The notes under the pieces were generated by a model, which was not told where the DNA came from, made no database searches, and saw nothing but the letters and a program-made list of their open reading frames with translations. A stretch of 9,391 nt of DNA from an uncultured Clostridia bacterium (lineage in GTDB: Bacteria > Bacillota > Clostridia > Oscillospirales > Acutalibacteraceae): assembly GCA_946539105.1 (NCBI GenBank), contig CAMNHG010000048.1, positions 1 to 9,391 of the forward strand, written 5' to 3'. The position numbers and the translations under genes were made by a program. This document shows, piece by piece, positions 1 to 7,176 of the stretch (within the stretch, counting starts at the first letter, position 1; each line of letters begins with the position of its first letter).

Positions 1-1545
1 GATCTTAATAACGCTTCAAATTATGAGATAGACAACGGCGGTTATCATCAGGGCTACAACACCCCCGGTCACAGAAACACTTTTTTACAGCGTGGCGGTT
101 ACAAGCTCACTTACGGATATGCCGACAGAGTTTTGCTCCAGTATTACGAGTACGCTCAGTCAAATCCTAACGAGAGCGGTACAATGATTGAGACCGGCAA
201 TAACGAAGCCGCTTACGCTTGGCCTGCACCGGGAGATTTTCCCTTGGAAGAAATAGACCCCAATGCGGTTTGGTCAGTGTATTTTAACACCGATAAACTT
301 GATATAGGCCATAAAGAGCCCGTAGTTACCATTACCGATTTAACAACCGGCGATGTTTATGTCAGAAATACCGAAATGCACAACGCAGACGGTCAGCGCG
401 AGGGATACGCTACAAGCAATTTCTGGGGAAAGAGCATCTGTTTTACTCCTCCTCAGGCAAACTCATTTGCGGGAAAAAGCTATAAGGTTACAATAGAGAA
501 CCTTGTAAATAATCAAAAGCTCCCTGCAACCGTTGAATATACAATAAACTTCTTTGAATATAAAGGTAAGTATATAATTGACGGCTCAGAGTATGAGATG
601 GATTCTTACGGAAATATGACATATATTACCGGACCTACCGATTCGTCAACTGAAGCTCCGGATTCAACAGAAGCCTTTACGGTGGAACCTACTACAGAAG
701 CCGTAACAACCGTGCCTGTTACCACAGAACCGACAGAAGCTCCGACTACAACAGAAATTACTACCGAAGAACCTACAACCGAACCGGAAAGGTTCCTTAA
801 TGTCCATTCTGATTCAAATTCATTTCCGTCCGCAGACTATACTATCAAGTTCAGCGGCAGCGGCGATAGGTTTGATATAACCTATATATGGGACAGGGAT
901 ATCACGGTTGATTCTTACAAATGGTCGATAAACTTCGATCCCTCAAAAATGAGTTGTTATACTTATATGACCGACAGGGGAGCGGTTAACCAAACCTCTG
1001 AAGGCAGCATTACATCAACCTGGTCTAACGCTAATTATCCCCTTGTGTTCCGCGCCGGTGACGAGTTTGCAAGGTTCAGCTTCGAAGCACTCTCTTACGG
1101 CGATACAACCGTTACATTTAATCTTGACGACATAATTGAGCATCAGGATGTTGTTCCCACAACAACCGCCGAAGTTACTACCGAAGCACCGTCTACTGTA
1201 GTAATAACAACCGCAGAACCGTCCACCGCTCAAGCAACAACGGTTGAAATAACAACCGCAGAGCCTTCAACGGCTGTAATAACAACAGAACCGGTCGAAA
1301 CCACCGTCCCCGGGACTACAACAGAACCAAAGCCCGATTACTTAATCGGTGATGTCAACGGCGACGGCTCGGTAGATACTCTCGACGCGATTATAGTACA
1401 AAAGTACGCAGCCGAAAAAACAACGCTTAATGAGCGTCAGCTTTATGTGGGCGATGTTAACGACGATGGTTACATTGATGTGCTTGATGCGGCTATGATT
1501 CAGAAATACGCTGTTGAAAAGCTGAGCGGGTTTAAGAAAAAATAA
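1..1545 (+). CDS. Secreted CAP-like protein with cohesin-like module and C-terminal dockerin (5' partial)
   Basis: The reading frame is open from the first base, so the N-terminus and signal peptide lie outside the window; 514 residues are visible. Visible residues 1 to about 150 resemble the end of a CAP (SCP/PR1) domain of clostridial type: a PGHRN motif at residues 22-26, then an AWPAPG motif and a WSVYFN strand. A Thr/Glu/Pro-rich linker follows (nt about 640-790). Next comes a module of about 120 residues with a W-S-I-N-F-D-P core, probably a cohesin-like beta sandwich, also present in the next gene. A second TTAEPSTA-type linker covers nt 1150-1335. A type I dockerin ends the protein (nt 1339-1530), with two calcium loops, DVNGDGSVDTLD and DVNDDGYIDVLD. 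The product is expected to be extracellular and docked to a cohesin scaffold or the cell surface. The catalytic role of the CAP part is unknown. A TTG at 133 lies inside the domain and is not the start. Confidence 0.85.
   Translation, partial: DLNNASNYEIDNGGYHQGYNTPGHRNTFLQRGGYKLTYGYADRVLLQYYEYAQSNPNESGTMIETGNNEAAYAWPAPGDFPLEEIDPNAVWSVYFNTDKLDIGHKEPVVTITDLTTGDVYVRNTEMHNADGQREGYATSNFWGKSICFTPPQANSFAGKSYKVTIENLVNNQKLPATVEYTINFFEYKGKYIIDGSEYEMDSYGNMTYITGPTDSSTEAPDSTEAFTVEPTTEAVTTVPVTTEPTEAPTTTEITTEEPTTEPERFLNVHSDSNSFPSADYTIKFSGSGDRFDITYIWDRDITVDSYKWSINFDPSKMSCYTYMTDRGAVNQTSEGSITSTWSNANYPLVFRAGDEFARFSFEALSYGDTTVTFNLDDIIEHQDVVPTTTAEVTTEAPSTVVITTAEPSTAQATTVEITTAEPSTAVITTEPVETTVPGTTTEPKPDYLIGDVNGDGSVDTLDAIIVQKYAAEKTTLNERQLYVGDVNDDGYIDVLDAAMIQKYAVEKLSGFKKK
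1201..1300 (+). repeat. Degenerate in-frame tandem repeat in Thr/Pro linker
   Basis: A unit of about 27 bp starting ATAACAACCGCAGA occurs twice (from about 1203 and 1248), with a shorter third version near 1278, and encodes ITTAEPSTA-like peptides. The copies differ mostly at third codon positions, so selection appears to hold the peptide rather than the DNA. It acts as a flexible, possibly glycosylated linker between the cohesin-like module and the dockerin. Confidence 0.6.
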
Positions 1546-1670
1546 TAAAATATCAAAATATACAAATTATAATCATATTTTTGAACCGAGAATCACCTAA
1601 AATAATATTTACTTGTTTTATTTAACATATATTTGTGAAATATAAATAAATATTCAAATAATTATTTTAT

Positions 1671-1699
1671 TTGATTTTGATTCAAAGATGTGATACAAT
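1671..1699 (+). promoter_or_regulatory. Promoter of the second dockerin gene
   Basis: TTGATT (1671-1676), a 17-nt spacer and TACAAT (1694-1699) match sigma-70/SigA boxes. TG at 1691-1692 makes an extended -10. The predicted start of transcription near 1706 gives a leader of about 48 nt. The rest of the 208-bp gap (1546-1753) is very AT-rich; I see no clear terminator for the upstream gene in it. Confidence 0.7.
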
Positions 1700-1708
1700 A
1701 ATACATTA

Positions 1709-1732
1709 TGAAGCGTAGGGTATTTCGCTTCA
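1709..1732 (+). promoter_or_regulatory. 5' leader stem-loop ahead of the ribosome binding site
   Basis: TGAAGCG (1709-1715) pairs with CGCTTCA (1726-1732) around a 10-nt loop, right at the predicted 5' end of the mRNA and 7 nt before AGGAGG (1740-1745). It leaves the ribosome site free. A stabilising 5' hairpin is the simplest reading; it is too small for a riboswitch. Confidence 0.45.
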
Positions 1733-1753
1733 AAAAAATAGGAGGAATCCCAA

Positions 1754-2635
1754 ATGAGAAATTCAAAAAAATTAGTCAGCTTACTTCTTGCAGTTCTTCT
1801 GACAATCGGTTCTTTTGTTTGTGTTGCCTCGTTCTCGGCTTCCGCTGCGGAAAATAAGTTCACGGTAACAGCAGATTCAAACTTTTTCCCTCAGAGATCC
1901 GAGTCGTTTGACGCAACCACAGATACTCTCACTGTCAGCTTCTACATAAAAAGCGACCAGATGATGCTTAACAGCCAGTGGAATCTTTATTTTGATTCCG
2001 AGGCACTCGCTTATGATGATACAGACGGTGTTAACCAAACCGCTATTTATTTTGATGACGAATTGCTCGGCTATCAGCTTAACATTTCACCTGTAGCTAT
2101 TGAGGACGGTTACATTATCAACACAGGTAAAGTAAACGTAGGTGAAATCCACGGTAACAACTCCAACGCTTATCCTGTTTATGAGCTTAAGAGAGAAGAT
2201 GACTCAAAAATCGGTTTTGTTACAGTAACCTTCAAGGTTCTTGATCCTACAAGAGATACCACAGTTTATCTTGAGCTTGTTGAGCTTCTCACAAATCAGG
2301 GACAGATTTACAAGTTCAGCTCACAGGAGGTTGACGATTCTTTAATGACCTTTGAGACTCAGTCATCTGTTTATGCCGGAAATTACGATCCCGATTACGT
2401 GAACAAGGACGAGCCCGATCCTGAGTATGTTATCGGCGACTTAAACAACGACGGATATATAGATACTCTTGACGCTGTACTTGTTCAGAAATACGCTTCA
2501 GGTCGTATAACTCTTGACGAACGTCAGCTTTATGTTGGCGACGTTAACGATGACGGCACGGTTGACATTCTTGACGCGACTCAAATTCAGAAATATGCTG
2601 CAGAAAAGATTTCTGAATTTAAGAAGAAAGCATAA
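1754..2635 (+). CDS. Secreted cohesin-like protein with C-terminal type I dockerin
   Basis: The 293-residue protein starts at ATG 1754, 8 nt after a perfect AGGAGG. A Sec signal peptide covers residues 1 to about 31 (KK, then a leucine-rich core, then SFSASA). The mature part opens with a V-x-x-D-S-N-x-F-P stretch and a W-N-L-Y-F-D core (residues 76-81) that also occur in the preceding protein, so the roughly 170-residue module is probably the same cohesin-like or carbohydrate-binding-like beta sandwich. A short acidic Pro/Asp linker leads to a dockerin at about 225-288 with loops D229-D240 and D263-D274, each followed by an I/V-QKY motif. It has no recognisable catalytic domain, so it may be a structural or adaptor part of a cell-surface complex. 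It has its own promoter and terminator and is therefore expressed apart from the upstream paralogue. Confidence 0.85.
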   Translation: MRNSKKLVSLLLAVLLTIGSFVCVASFSASAAENKFTVTADSNFFPQRSESFDATTDTLTVSFYIKSDQMMLNSQWNLYFDSEALAYDDTDGVNQTAIYFDDELLGYQLNISPVAIEDGYIINTGKVNVGEIHGNNSNAYPVYELKREDDSKIGFVTVTFKVLDPTRDTTVYLELVELLTNQGQIYKFSSQEVDDSLMTFETQSSVYAGNYDPDYVNKDEPDPEYVIGDLNNDGYIDTLDAVLVQKYASGRITLDERQLYVGDVNDDGTVDILDATQIQKYAAEKISEFKKKA

Positions 2636-2666
2636 TTAAATTTTTAAATAATTTAAATAAACTTTG

Positions 2667-2696
2667 GCGGTGACATTTATTTGTCACCGCTTTTTT
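2667..2696 (+). terminator. Rho-independent terminator of the dockerin gene
   Basis: GCGGTGACA (2667-2675) and TGTCACCGC (2682-2690) form a perfect 9-bp stem with a 6-nt loop, followed by six T. It sits 31 nt after the stop codon. Confidence 0.9.
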
Positions 2697-2700
2697 ACGT

Positions 2701-2730
2701 AAAAAAAGAGGCTCGCGCTTAGCAAGCCTC
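2701..2730 (-). terminator. Rho-independent terminator of galU (minus strand)
   Basis: Read on the minus strand, GAGGCTTGC (2730-2722) pairs with GCGAGCCTC (2716-2708), 9 bp with one wobble and a 5-nt loop, followed by seven T (2707-2701). It lies tail to tail with the plus-strand terminator, isolating the two convergent units. Confidence 0.85.
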
Positions 2731-2745
2731 AGTTTAGTTAATCAA

Positions 2746-3618
2746 TCAAAGTTTTGCGGCAAGGTCTTTAATATAGCTCCTCAACTGATCTTTAGTTTCA
2801 GGGTGGTCAAGACCTACTTCAATTTGCGCCTGAAGAATACCGAACTTATTTCCCATATCGTAACGGGTACCCTCAAATTCAACTGCCGTCATACCCTTGG
2901 TAATTGCAATTTCACGCATCGCGTCGGTAAGCTGAATCTCACCGCCGGCACCGGGAAGAGTGTGCTCAAGAATATCAAAAATCTCAGCAGGAAGCACGCA
3001 TCTGTCTATAATCGAGTACAGAGAAAGCACTTCTTCTTTGGTTTTTGGCTTTTCTTTCATATCGGTGCACTTAAACACATTGTCATGTATATTCTCAACC
3101 TTAAGCGAGCCGTATTTGTGAATATCCTTTTCGCTAACCTTTTTTACACCGACAACGCCTTCGCCAAATTCTCCGTAACAGTCAATAAGCTGCTTAATAG
3201 CAGGCTGCTTGCTGATGATAACACCGTCGCCGAACATTACCGCAAACGGTTCGCTGCCGACAAATTGCTTTGCCTTCAGCACAGCGTGGCCGAGACCTTT
3301 CATCTCTTTTTGGCGAATAAAGCTGATATTGGCAAGCTCTGAAATTTCCTGAACGCATTTAAGAAAATCCAATTTTCCGCTCTTTTCCAAAATGTGCTCA
3401 AGCTCTGGTGAACGGTCAAAATGATCTTCAATCAAGCCCTTGCCTCGGTTGGTAATAATAAGTATGTCAGTAATTCCGGAAGCTACAGCTTCCTCAACAA
3501 TATACTGAATTGTGGGCTTGTCGACGATAGGGAACATTTCCTTCGGAAAGTTTTTTGTAGCCGGCAAAACTCTTGTACCAAATCCCGCAGCGGGGATTAC
3601 TGCCTTTGTAATTTTCAT
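2746..3618 (-). CDS. galU: UTP-glucose-1-phosphate uridylyltransferase (GalU family)
   Basis: This cytosolic nucleotidyltransferase is expected to make UDP-glucose and pyrophosphate from UTP and glucose-1-phosphate for envelope polysaccharide and glycolipid synthesis. I place the start at 3618 (290 residues), since GGAGG lies 5 nt upstream and the next residues, KITKAVIPAAG, are the family start; an ATG at 3642 adds eight residues that contain the ribosome site. Family marks include the N-terminal nucleotide loop PAAGFGTRVLPATKNFPKEM, VDKPTIQYIVEEA, GLGHAVL (108-114), KYG (168-170), EKP (189-191), GGEIQLTDA (225-233) and RYDMGNKFG (252-260). Two motifs are off-pattern: FGDG (129-132) where the usual form is LPD followed by D or V, though the metal-binding Asp is kept, and DRCVL where GRYVL is common. 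The gene lies 30 nt after the membrane gene on the same strand. Confidence 0.88.
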   Translation of the reverse strand: MKITKAVIPAAGFGTRVLPATKNFPKEMFPIVDKPTIQYIVEEAVASGITDILIITNRGKGLIEDHFDRSPELEHILEKSGKLDFLKCVQEISELANISFIRQKEMKGLGHAVLKAKQFVGSEPFAVMFGDGVIISKQPAIKQLIDCYGEFGEGVVGVKKVSEKDIHKYGSLKVENIHDNVFKCTDMKEKPKTKEEVLSLYSIIDRCVLPAEIFDILEHTLPGAGGEIQLTDAMREIAITKGMTAVEFEGTRYDMGNKFGILQAQIEVGLDHPETKDQLRSYIKDLAAKL

Positions 3619-3648
3619 TGTGTCCTCCAAGTTTTTTTGCAATGTTTT

Positions 3649-4725
3649 TTAGAGTCTAACGGTTGTGAGCTGAACATACTCACAAATAAATAAAATCACA
3701 ACAATCGCTATACCAAAGCTCAGCGCAAGCGCGAGATTAACTCCGCCCTTAGCAGTGAGCTTATCGTTTAAGTTTTCTCCCGGATTTTGAGCTTTTATTT
3801 TGTTTATGCCCTTTACACAGTGCTTAAGGTATATTCTGTTAGCTAAAAATCCGCTGAACAGCATAATTCCGTACCTTATCCAGGTCAGTATCTCAGGCAA
3901 ATACAAAGCCCACAGCTTTGTTGACATCATAATAGTATCGATCGAGCTGTAGTTTGCGCGGTTGTTAACATAAGACATAACCTCGCTATATGCCGCGCTG
4001 TATTCGGGCGTAGTCATCAAATACGTAGAAGCAACGTTTGAAATAATGATTAACAGTGAAAATATAATTCCCGGCAGATACATTTTTCTGTATAAGAAAT
4101 ATACTCCGGAAAACAGAAACGCTCCAAAGTTAAATTTTGATCTTCCGAATTGCTTTACACGGTTAAACACCATCAAAAAATAATTAGTGTTTTTTCCTAC
4201 GTATTTTGCCATTTCGCCTACGGTTATATCGTCGGCGATTTGTTCGTTGCTGTCCATTCCGGCAAGCGGATCAAAATTCGGAACGCCTGCGGCACCGAAT
4301 CCAAAGGGAGGGGGAGTTTGGGTTCTGTTTTGGTTAAACTGACCGTTTTGATAGGTGTAGCTGTTTTGTGTATTTTGATTTTGCTGTTGGTTCTGCTGTT
4401 GATTCTGATTGAAGTTTGAATCGTTTTGAGTATGCTGTTTGTCGTGAAGCGGACAACCGCATCTTGAACAAAACATAGCACCGCTCTGATTGTTAAACCT
4501 GCAAACGGGGCAGGCGTTTTCGGTGTTGTCAGAACCGTCTTCGTGAACAGCGTTGTAATTTTCAAAGGAAAAATCCTGAGAATGCTTGTCCTCAAAAAAA
4601 CAACTATCGTGTTTTTCATAACATTCACGATGATGTGGAGCTCCGCATTCGGGACAAACTACAACATCATCACCGGCTTCAAATTGTTTTTTGCATACCG
4701 GACATTTATATTGAGTAAATTCCAT
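3649..4725 (-). CDS. Prokaryotic RING / zinc-ribbon protein with Q/N-rich linker and membrane domain (DUF2628-like)
   Basis: The 358-residue protein starts at ATG 4725, 5 nt after GGAGG. Residues 8-42 match the prokaryotic RING finger type: C8-x2-C11, C24-x2-C27, H31/H32, C35 and C42, with the GDDVVVCPECGAPHHRECY pattern. A second zinc ribbon uses C72, C75, C86 and C89. Residues 99-133 are almost only Gln and Asn, followed by a Pro/Gly-rich stretch. The C-terminal half is membrane-embedded: the FNFGAFLFSGVYFLYRKMY motif (198-216) recalls DUF2628, with hydrophobic segments at about 216-236, 273-297 and 330-350. The zinc domains are probably cytoplasmic. Its function is unknown; a role in protein-protein contacts at the membrane is inference. 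It is the first gene of the operon with galU, which hints at an envelope role. Confidence 0.75.
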   Translation of the reverse strand: MEFTQYKCPVCKKQFEAGDDVVVCPECGAPHHRECYEKHDSCFFEDKHSQDFSFENYNAVHEDGSDNTENACPVCRFNNQSGAMFCSRCGCPLHDKQHTQNDSNFNQNQQQNQQQNQNTQNSYTYQNGQFNQNRTQTPPPFGFGAAGVPNFDPLAGMDSNEQIADDITVGEMAKYVGKNTNYFLMVFNRVKQFGRSKFNFGAFLFSGVYFLYRKMYLPGIIFSLLIIISNVASTYLMTTPEYSAAYSEVMSYVNNRANYSSIDTIMMSTKLWALYLPEILTWIRYGIMLFSGFLANRIYLKHCVKGINKIKAQNPGENLNDKLTAKGGVNLALALSFGIAIVVILFICEYVQLTTVRL

Positions 4726-4755
4726 ATATTCCTCCGAGTATCTATATGTTTTATT

Positions 4756-4784
4756 ATTATAACAAATTTTTCATAATAATGCAA
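4756..4784 (-). promoter_or_regulatory. Promoter of the RING-membrane protein / galU operon
   Basis: On the minus strand TTGCAT (4784-4779), a 17-nt spacer and TATAAT (4761-4756) form a good SigA promoter, with TG one base before the -10 box. It diverges from the prfB promoter, with 33 bp between the two -35 boxes. Confidence 0.75.
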
Positions 4785-4817
4785 TAATATTTGCAACAAT
4801 AAAATTCCAATATAAAG

Positions 4818-4846
4818 TTTACAATCCAAGGAAAATTTGATATAAT
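4818..4846 (+). promoter_or_regulatory. Promoter of prfB
   Basis: TTTACA (4818-4823), a 17-nt spacer and TATAAT (4841-4846), with TG at 4838-4839 as an extended -10. Predicted transcription start is near 4853, so the leader is about 37 nt and holds AGAAGG (4878-4883), 6 nt before the ATG. Confidence 0.8.
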
Positions 4847-4889
4847 AATAAATTAGAGTACAAATGAAACAACTGAAAGAAGGTACATT

Positions 4890-6008
4890 ATGGTACAGTT
4901 TGAAGAATTACTGCTTGAATTACAGGCGTTAAAGCCCGATATAGACGATTTATCCGACGCGCTCGGATTAAAAAGCGTCCGTTCCGAGATTGAACAGCTT
5001 GAACTTAAGGCGACCGAACCCGGCTTTTGGGATGATGTAGAAAAATCTCAGCAGGTTTTGCAGAAAACCGGCGCGCTCAAGGGTAAAGTAGAGGCTTATG
5101 AAAACCTGGTTTCAAAATACGATGACACTCACGCTTTGATTGAGCTTGCCAACGAGGAAGAGGATTTATCGCTTTTAGAGGAAGCTAAGACCGAGTACGA
5201 AGCTGTTAAGGCAGAGCTTGAAAAGCAGCGTTTGCAAACCCTGCTCACCGGCGAATACGATAAAAATAACGCTATTTTAACCTTCCATGCAGGCTCGGGC
5301 GGTACCGAGGCTCAGGACTGGGCTGAAATGCTCTACAGAATGTACACTCGCTGGGCAGAAGCTCATAACTTCAAGGTTAAAGAGGTTGACTATCTTGACG
5401 GCGACGAAGCCGGCTTAAAGAGTGCGGTTTTGCTTGTTGAGGGCGAGAACGCCTACGGCTACTTAAAGAGCGAGGCAGGCGTTCACCGTCTTGTCCGTGT
5501 ATCTCCGTTTGATTCAGCCGGCAGACGTCATACCAGCTTTTCGTCGCTTGAGGTTATGCCTGAAATCGACGACAGCATTCAGGTAGACATAAAGCCCGAG
5601 GATATTAAAATGGATGTTTACCGCGCGAGCGGCGCGGGCGGTCAGAAGGTAAACAAGACCTCATCCGCTGTTCGCCTTACTCATATCCCGACAGGAATTG
5701 TCGTTGCCAGCCAGGTTGAGCGCAGCCAGTACCAGAACCGTGACGTTGCTATGAAAATGCTTGTTTCAAAGCTGGTTGAAATCAAGGAGCGCGAGCACCT
5801 TGACAAAATCGAGGATATCAAAGGTGTTCAAAAGGAAATCACATGGGGCTCGCAAATCCGCAGTTACGTGTTTATGCCGTACACAATGGTTAAGGATCAC
5901 CGCACATCATACGAAACAGGTAATGTAAACGCCGTAATGGACGGCGACCTCGACGGCTTTATCAACGCTTATCTAAAATGCGCAAGCCAGGGAACACTTC
6001 AAAAATAA
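4890..6008 (+). CDS. prfB: Peptide chain release factor 2
   Basis: RF2 recognises UGA and UAA stop codons in the ribosomal A site and triggers peptide release. At 372 residues it has the usual family length. Visible marks are EPGFWDD (43-49) in the N-terminal domain, the stop-codon recognition tripeptide SPF (205-207) in the HRLVRVSPFDSAGRRHTSF context, and the catalytic GGQ (250-252) in SGAGGQKVNK. The SPF tripeptide separates it from RF1, which has PxT there. The frame is unbroken from ATG 4890: neither an in-frame TGA nor a CTTTGAC slip site occurs near codon 26, so the usual autoregulatory frameshift is absent. It is a single-gene unit with its own promoter and terminator. Confidence in identity is very high. 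Confidence 0.97.
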   Translation: MVQFEELLLELQALKPDIDDLSDALGLKSVRSEIEQLELKATEPGFWDDVEKSQQVLQKTGALKGKVEAYENLVSKYDDTHALIELANEEEDLSLLEEAKTEYEAVKAELEKQRLQTLLTGEYDKNNAILTFHAGSGGTEAQDWAEMLYRMYTRWAEAHNFKVKEVDYLDGDEAGLKSAVLLVEGENAYGYLKSEAGVHRLVRVSPFDSAGRRHTSFSSLEVMPEIDDSIQVDIKPEDIKMDVYRASGAGGQKVNKTSSAVRLTHIPTGIVVASQVERSQYQNRDVAMKMLVSKLVEIKEREHLDKIEDIKGVQKEITWGSQIRSYVFMPYTMVKDHRTSYETGNVNAVMDGDLDGFINAYLKCASQGTLQK

Positions 6009-6012
6009 ACTT

Positions 6013-6043
6013 AAAATGACAGTCTGCACGGCTGTCATTTTTT
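6013..6043 (+). terminator. Rho-independent terminator of prfB
   Basis: AAAATGACAG (6013-6022) pairs with CTGTCATTTT (6032-6041); TC/GG can add two more pairs around a TGCAC loop. The 3' arm runs into a T-tract (6038-6043). It starts 5 nt after the stop codon. Confidence 0.85.
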
Positions 6044-6096
6044 ATGCAATTAATTAATGCAAATTTCTTTTTTGCTATTTATTTTAAATCCATTTG

Positions 6097-6105
6097 TGAT
6101 ATACT
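6097..6105 (+). promoter_or_regulatory. Extended -10 promoter of the dnaD-dnaC operon
   Basis: TGATATACT (6097-6105) is an extended -10 box. No good -35 is seen; ATTTAT at 6077-6082 has the right 17-nt spacing. Transcription starting near 6112 would exclude the ATG at 6057 and supports the ATG at 6135. Confidence 0.5.
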
Positions 6106-6134
6106 ATTACTTACCTCAAAAGGAAGTAGATAAA

Positions 6135-7166
6135 ATGTCAATAAAATTAAACTTAGGCGCGTGGAGCTCGGTTTTTGCCGTTCCGTCAAAGGTTGTTGAC
6201 GAGGGACTCAAATTTTCCGACGGCGTAAAGCTCAAGGTGTTGCTCTATGTGCTCAGAAATGCCGATAGAAACTTAACAGATTCAGATATTTCATCCGCTA
6301 CAGGTGTAAACGTTACCGATATTCCCGAAGCACTTGATTATTGGATTCAGCGCGGGATTCTCAGTAAGACAAACGGAGAATTTACTCCCGCTCAGCAGGA
6401 AAACAACGATAAGTTGACAGATAATTCTGAAAAAGAATTAAAAGCGGAAACAAAACAGTCAGTTGAAGGAATCGCAAAGGACGTAGGGGAGATAAAGCAA
6501 AAGTTTGTAGTTACCAAGCCCCAAAAGCCCGACTATGTTTTTACCGCTCAGCGTTTGGCGGTCGATAAGGATTTAAAAATTCTTGTAGGCGAGGCGCAGT
6601 CCGCCCTCGGCAAGGTGCTGTCAAACTCAGATATCGCGACACTTTTAATGCTAAAGGATACCTGCGGACTTCCGCTTGATGTTATACTTATGTTGATTCA
6701 GTACTGCATAAGCATTAACAAAGCGAATATGCGCTCGATAGAGAATATAGGAATCAAATGGGCTGACGACGGAGTATTTTCCGTTGAGGAGGCAGACGCT
6801 AAAATCAGACAGGCAAATCTTTCAAGCCATAATTACTCTATTGTCAAAACCGCGTTTGGACTAACAAATCCCGGTTCTCCCACTGCAAAGCAGCTTGAAT
6901 GCTGTAACCGCTGGATAACCGAATGGAAATTTTCTTCCGAAATGCTCCGCGAAGCATATGAGAGGTGTGTTGACACAAAAGGCGTTATGCGCTTTAATTA
7001 TATTGACGGAATCCTTAAGCGTTGGCACAACGCAGGCGTGATGAATCTCAATGATTTGGCAGAGCTTGATTCTGATAAAAAGAAAAAGACCACAACAAAA
7101 AAGCGTAAAACCTCATATGACATTGATGAGATAAAAAAGATAGATACCCTTGATTTTATAAACTGA
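6135..7166 (+). CDS. DnaD-like replication initiation protein with two DnaD/DnaB_2-type domains
   Basis: Firmicute DnaD/DnaB proteins remodel origin DNA and help recruit the replicative helicase. I place the start at ATG 6135 (343 residues), 8 nt after AGGAAG (6121-6126); an ATG at 6057 precedes the likely promoter and would add a non-family leader. Residues 1-80 form an N-terminal winged-helix-like region, with KLKVLLYVLRNADRNLTDSDI and an LDYWIQRGIL wing. A charged linker follows. Two DnaD/DnaB_2-like helical domains come next, at about 145-222 (the CGLPLDVILMLIQY and IGIKWADDGVFSVEEA patterns) and 235-306 (ending FNYIDGILKRWHNAGV). A Lys/Thr-rich tail (314-326) may contact DNA. It is coupled to the loader gene 10 nt downstream, the typical partner. 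Calling it DnaD rather than DnaB rests on domain likeness only. Confidence 0.85.
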   Translation: MSIKLNLGAWSSVFAVPSKVVDEGLKFSDGVKLKVLLYVLRNADRNLTDSDISSATGVNVTDIPEALDYWIQRGILSKTNGEFTPAQQENNDKLTDNSEKELKAETKQSVEGIAKDVGEIKQKFVVTKPQKPDYVFTAQRLAVDKDLKILVGEAQSALGKVLSNSDIATLLMLKDTCGLPLDVILMLIQYCISINKANMRSIENIGIKWADDGVFSVEEADAKIRQANLSSHNYSIVKTAFGLTNPGSPTAKQLECCNRWITEWKFSSEMLREAYERCVDTKGVMRFNYIDGILKRWHNAGVMNLNDLAELDSDKKKKTTTKKRKTSYDIDEIKKIDTLDFIN

Positions 7167-7176
7167 GGAAAATACG

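Noticed and set aside
133..135. TTG as the start of the first protein
   Set aside because: The frame is open back to base 1 and the upstream residues, including PGHRN, belong to the CAP-like domain.
1700..1753. Riboswitch in the leader of the second dockerin gene
   Set aside because: The leader is only about 48 nt with one small hairpin, too little for a ligand-binding aptamer.
2803..3342. Plus-strand ORF of 179 codons opposite galU
   Set aside because: It is an antisense shadow of a well-supported gene, with no ribosome site and no recognisable protein.
3619..3642. Earlier ATG for galU
   Set aside because: The extra eight codons contain the GGAGG that serves the ATG at 3618, where the family sequence begins.
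4224..4628. Second minus-strand frame of 134 codons within the RING-membrane gene
   Set aside because: It is a shifted-frame shadow of the Q/N-rich and zinc-finger region; the zinc Cys pattern and start signals support the other frame.
6057..6134. Earlier ATG for the DnaD-like gene
   Set aside because: It lies before the likely promoter, adds a hydrophobic stretch foreign to the family, and the ATG at 6135 has a good ribosome site.
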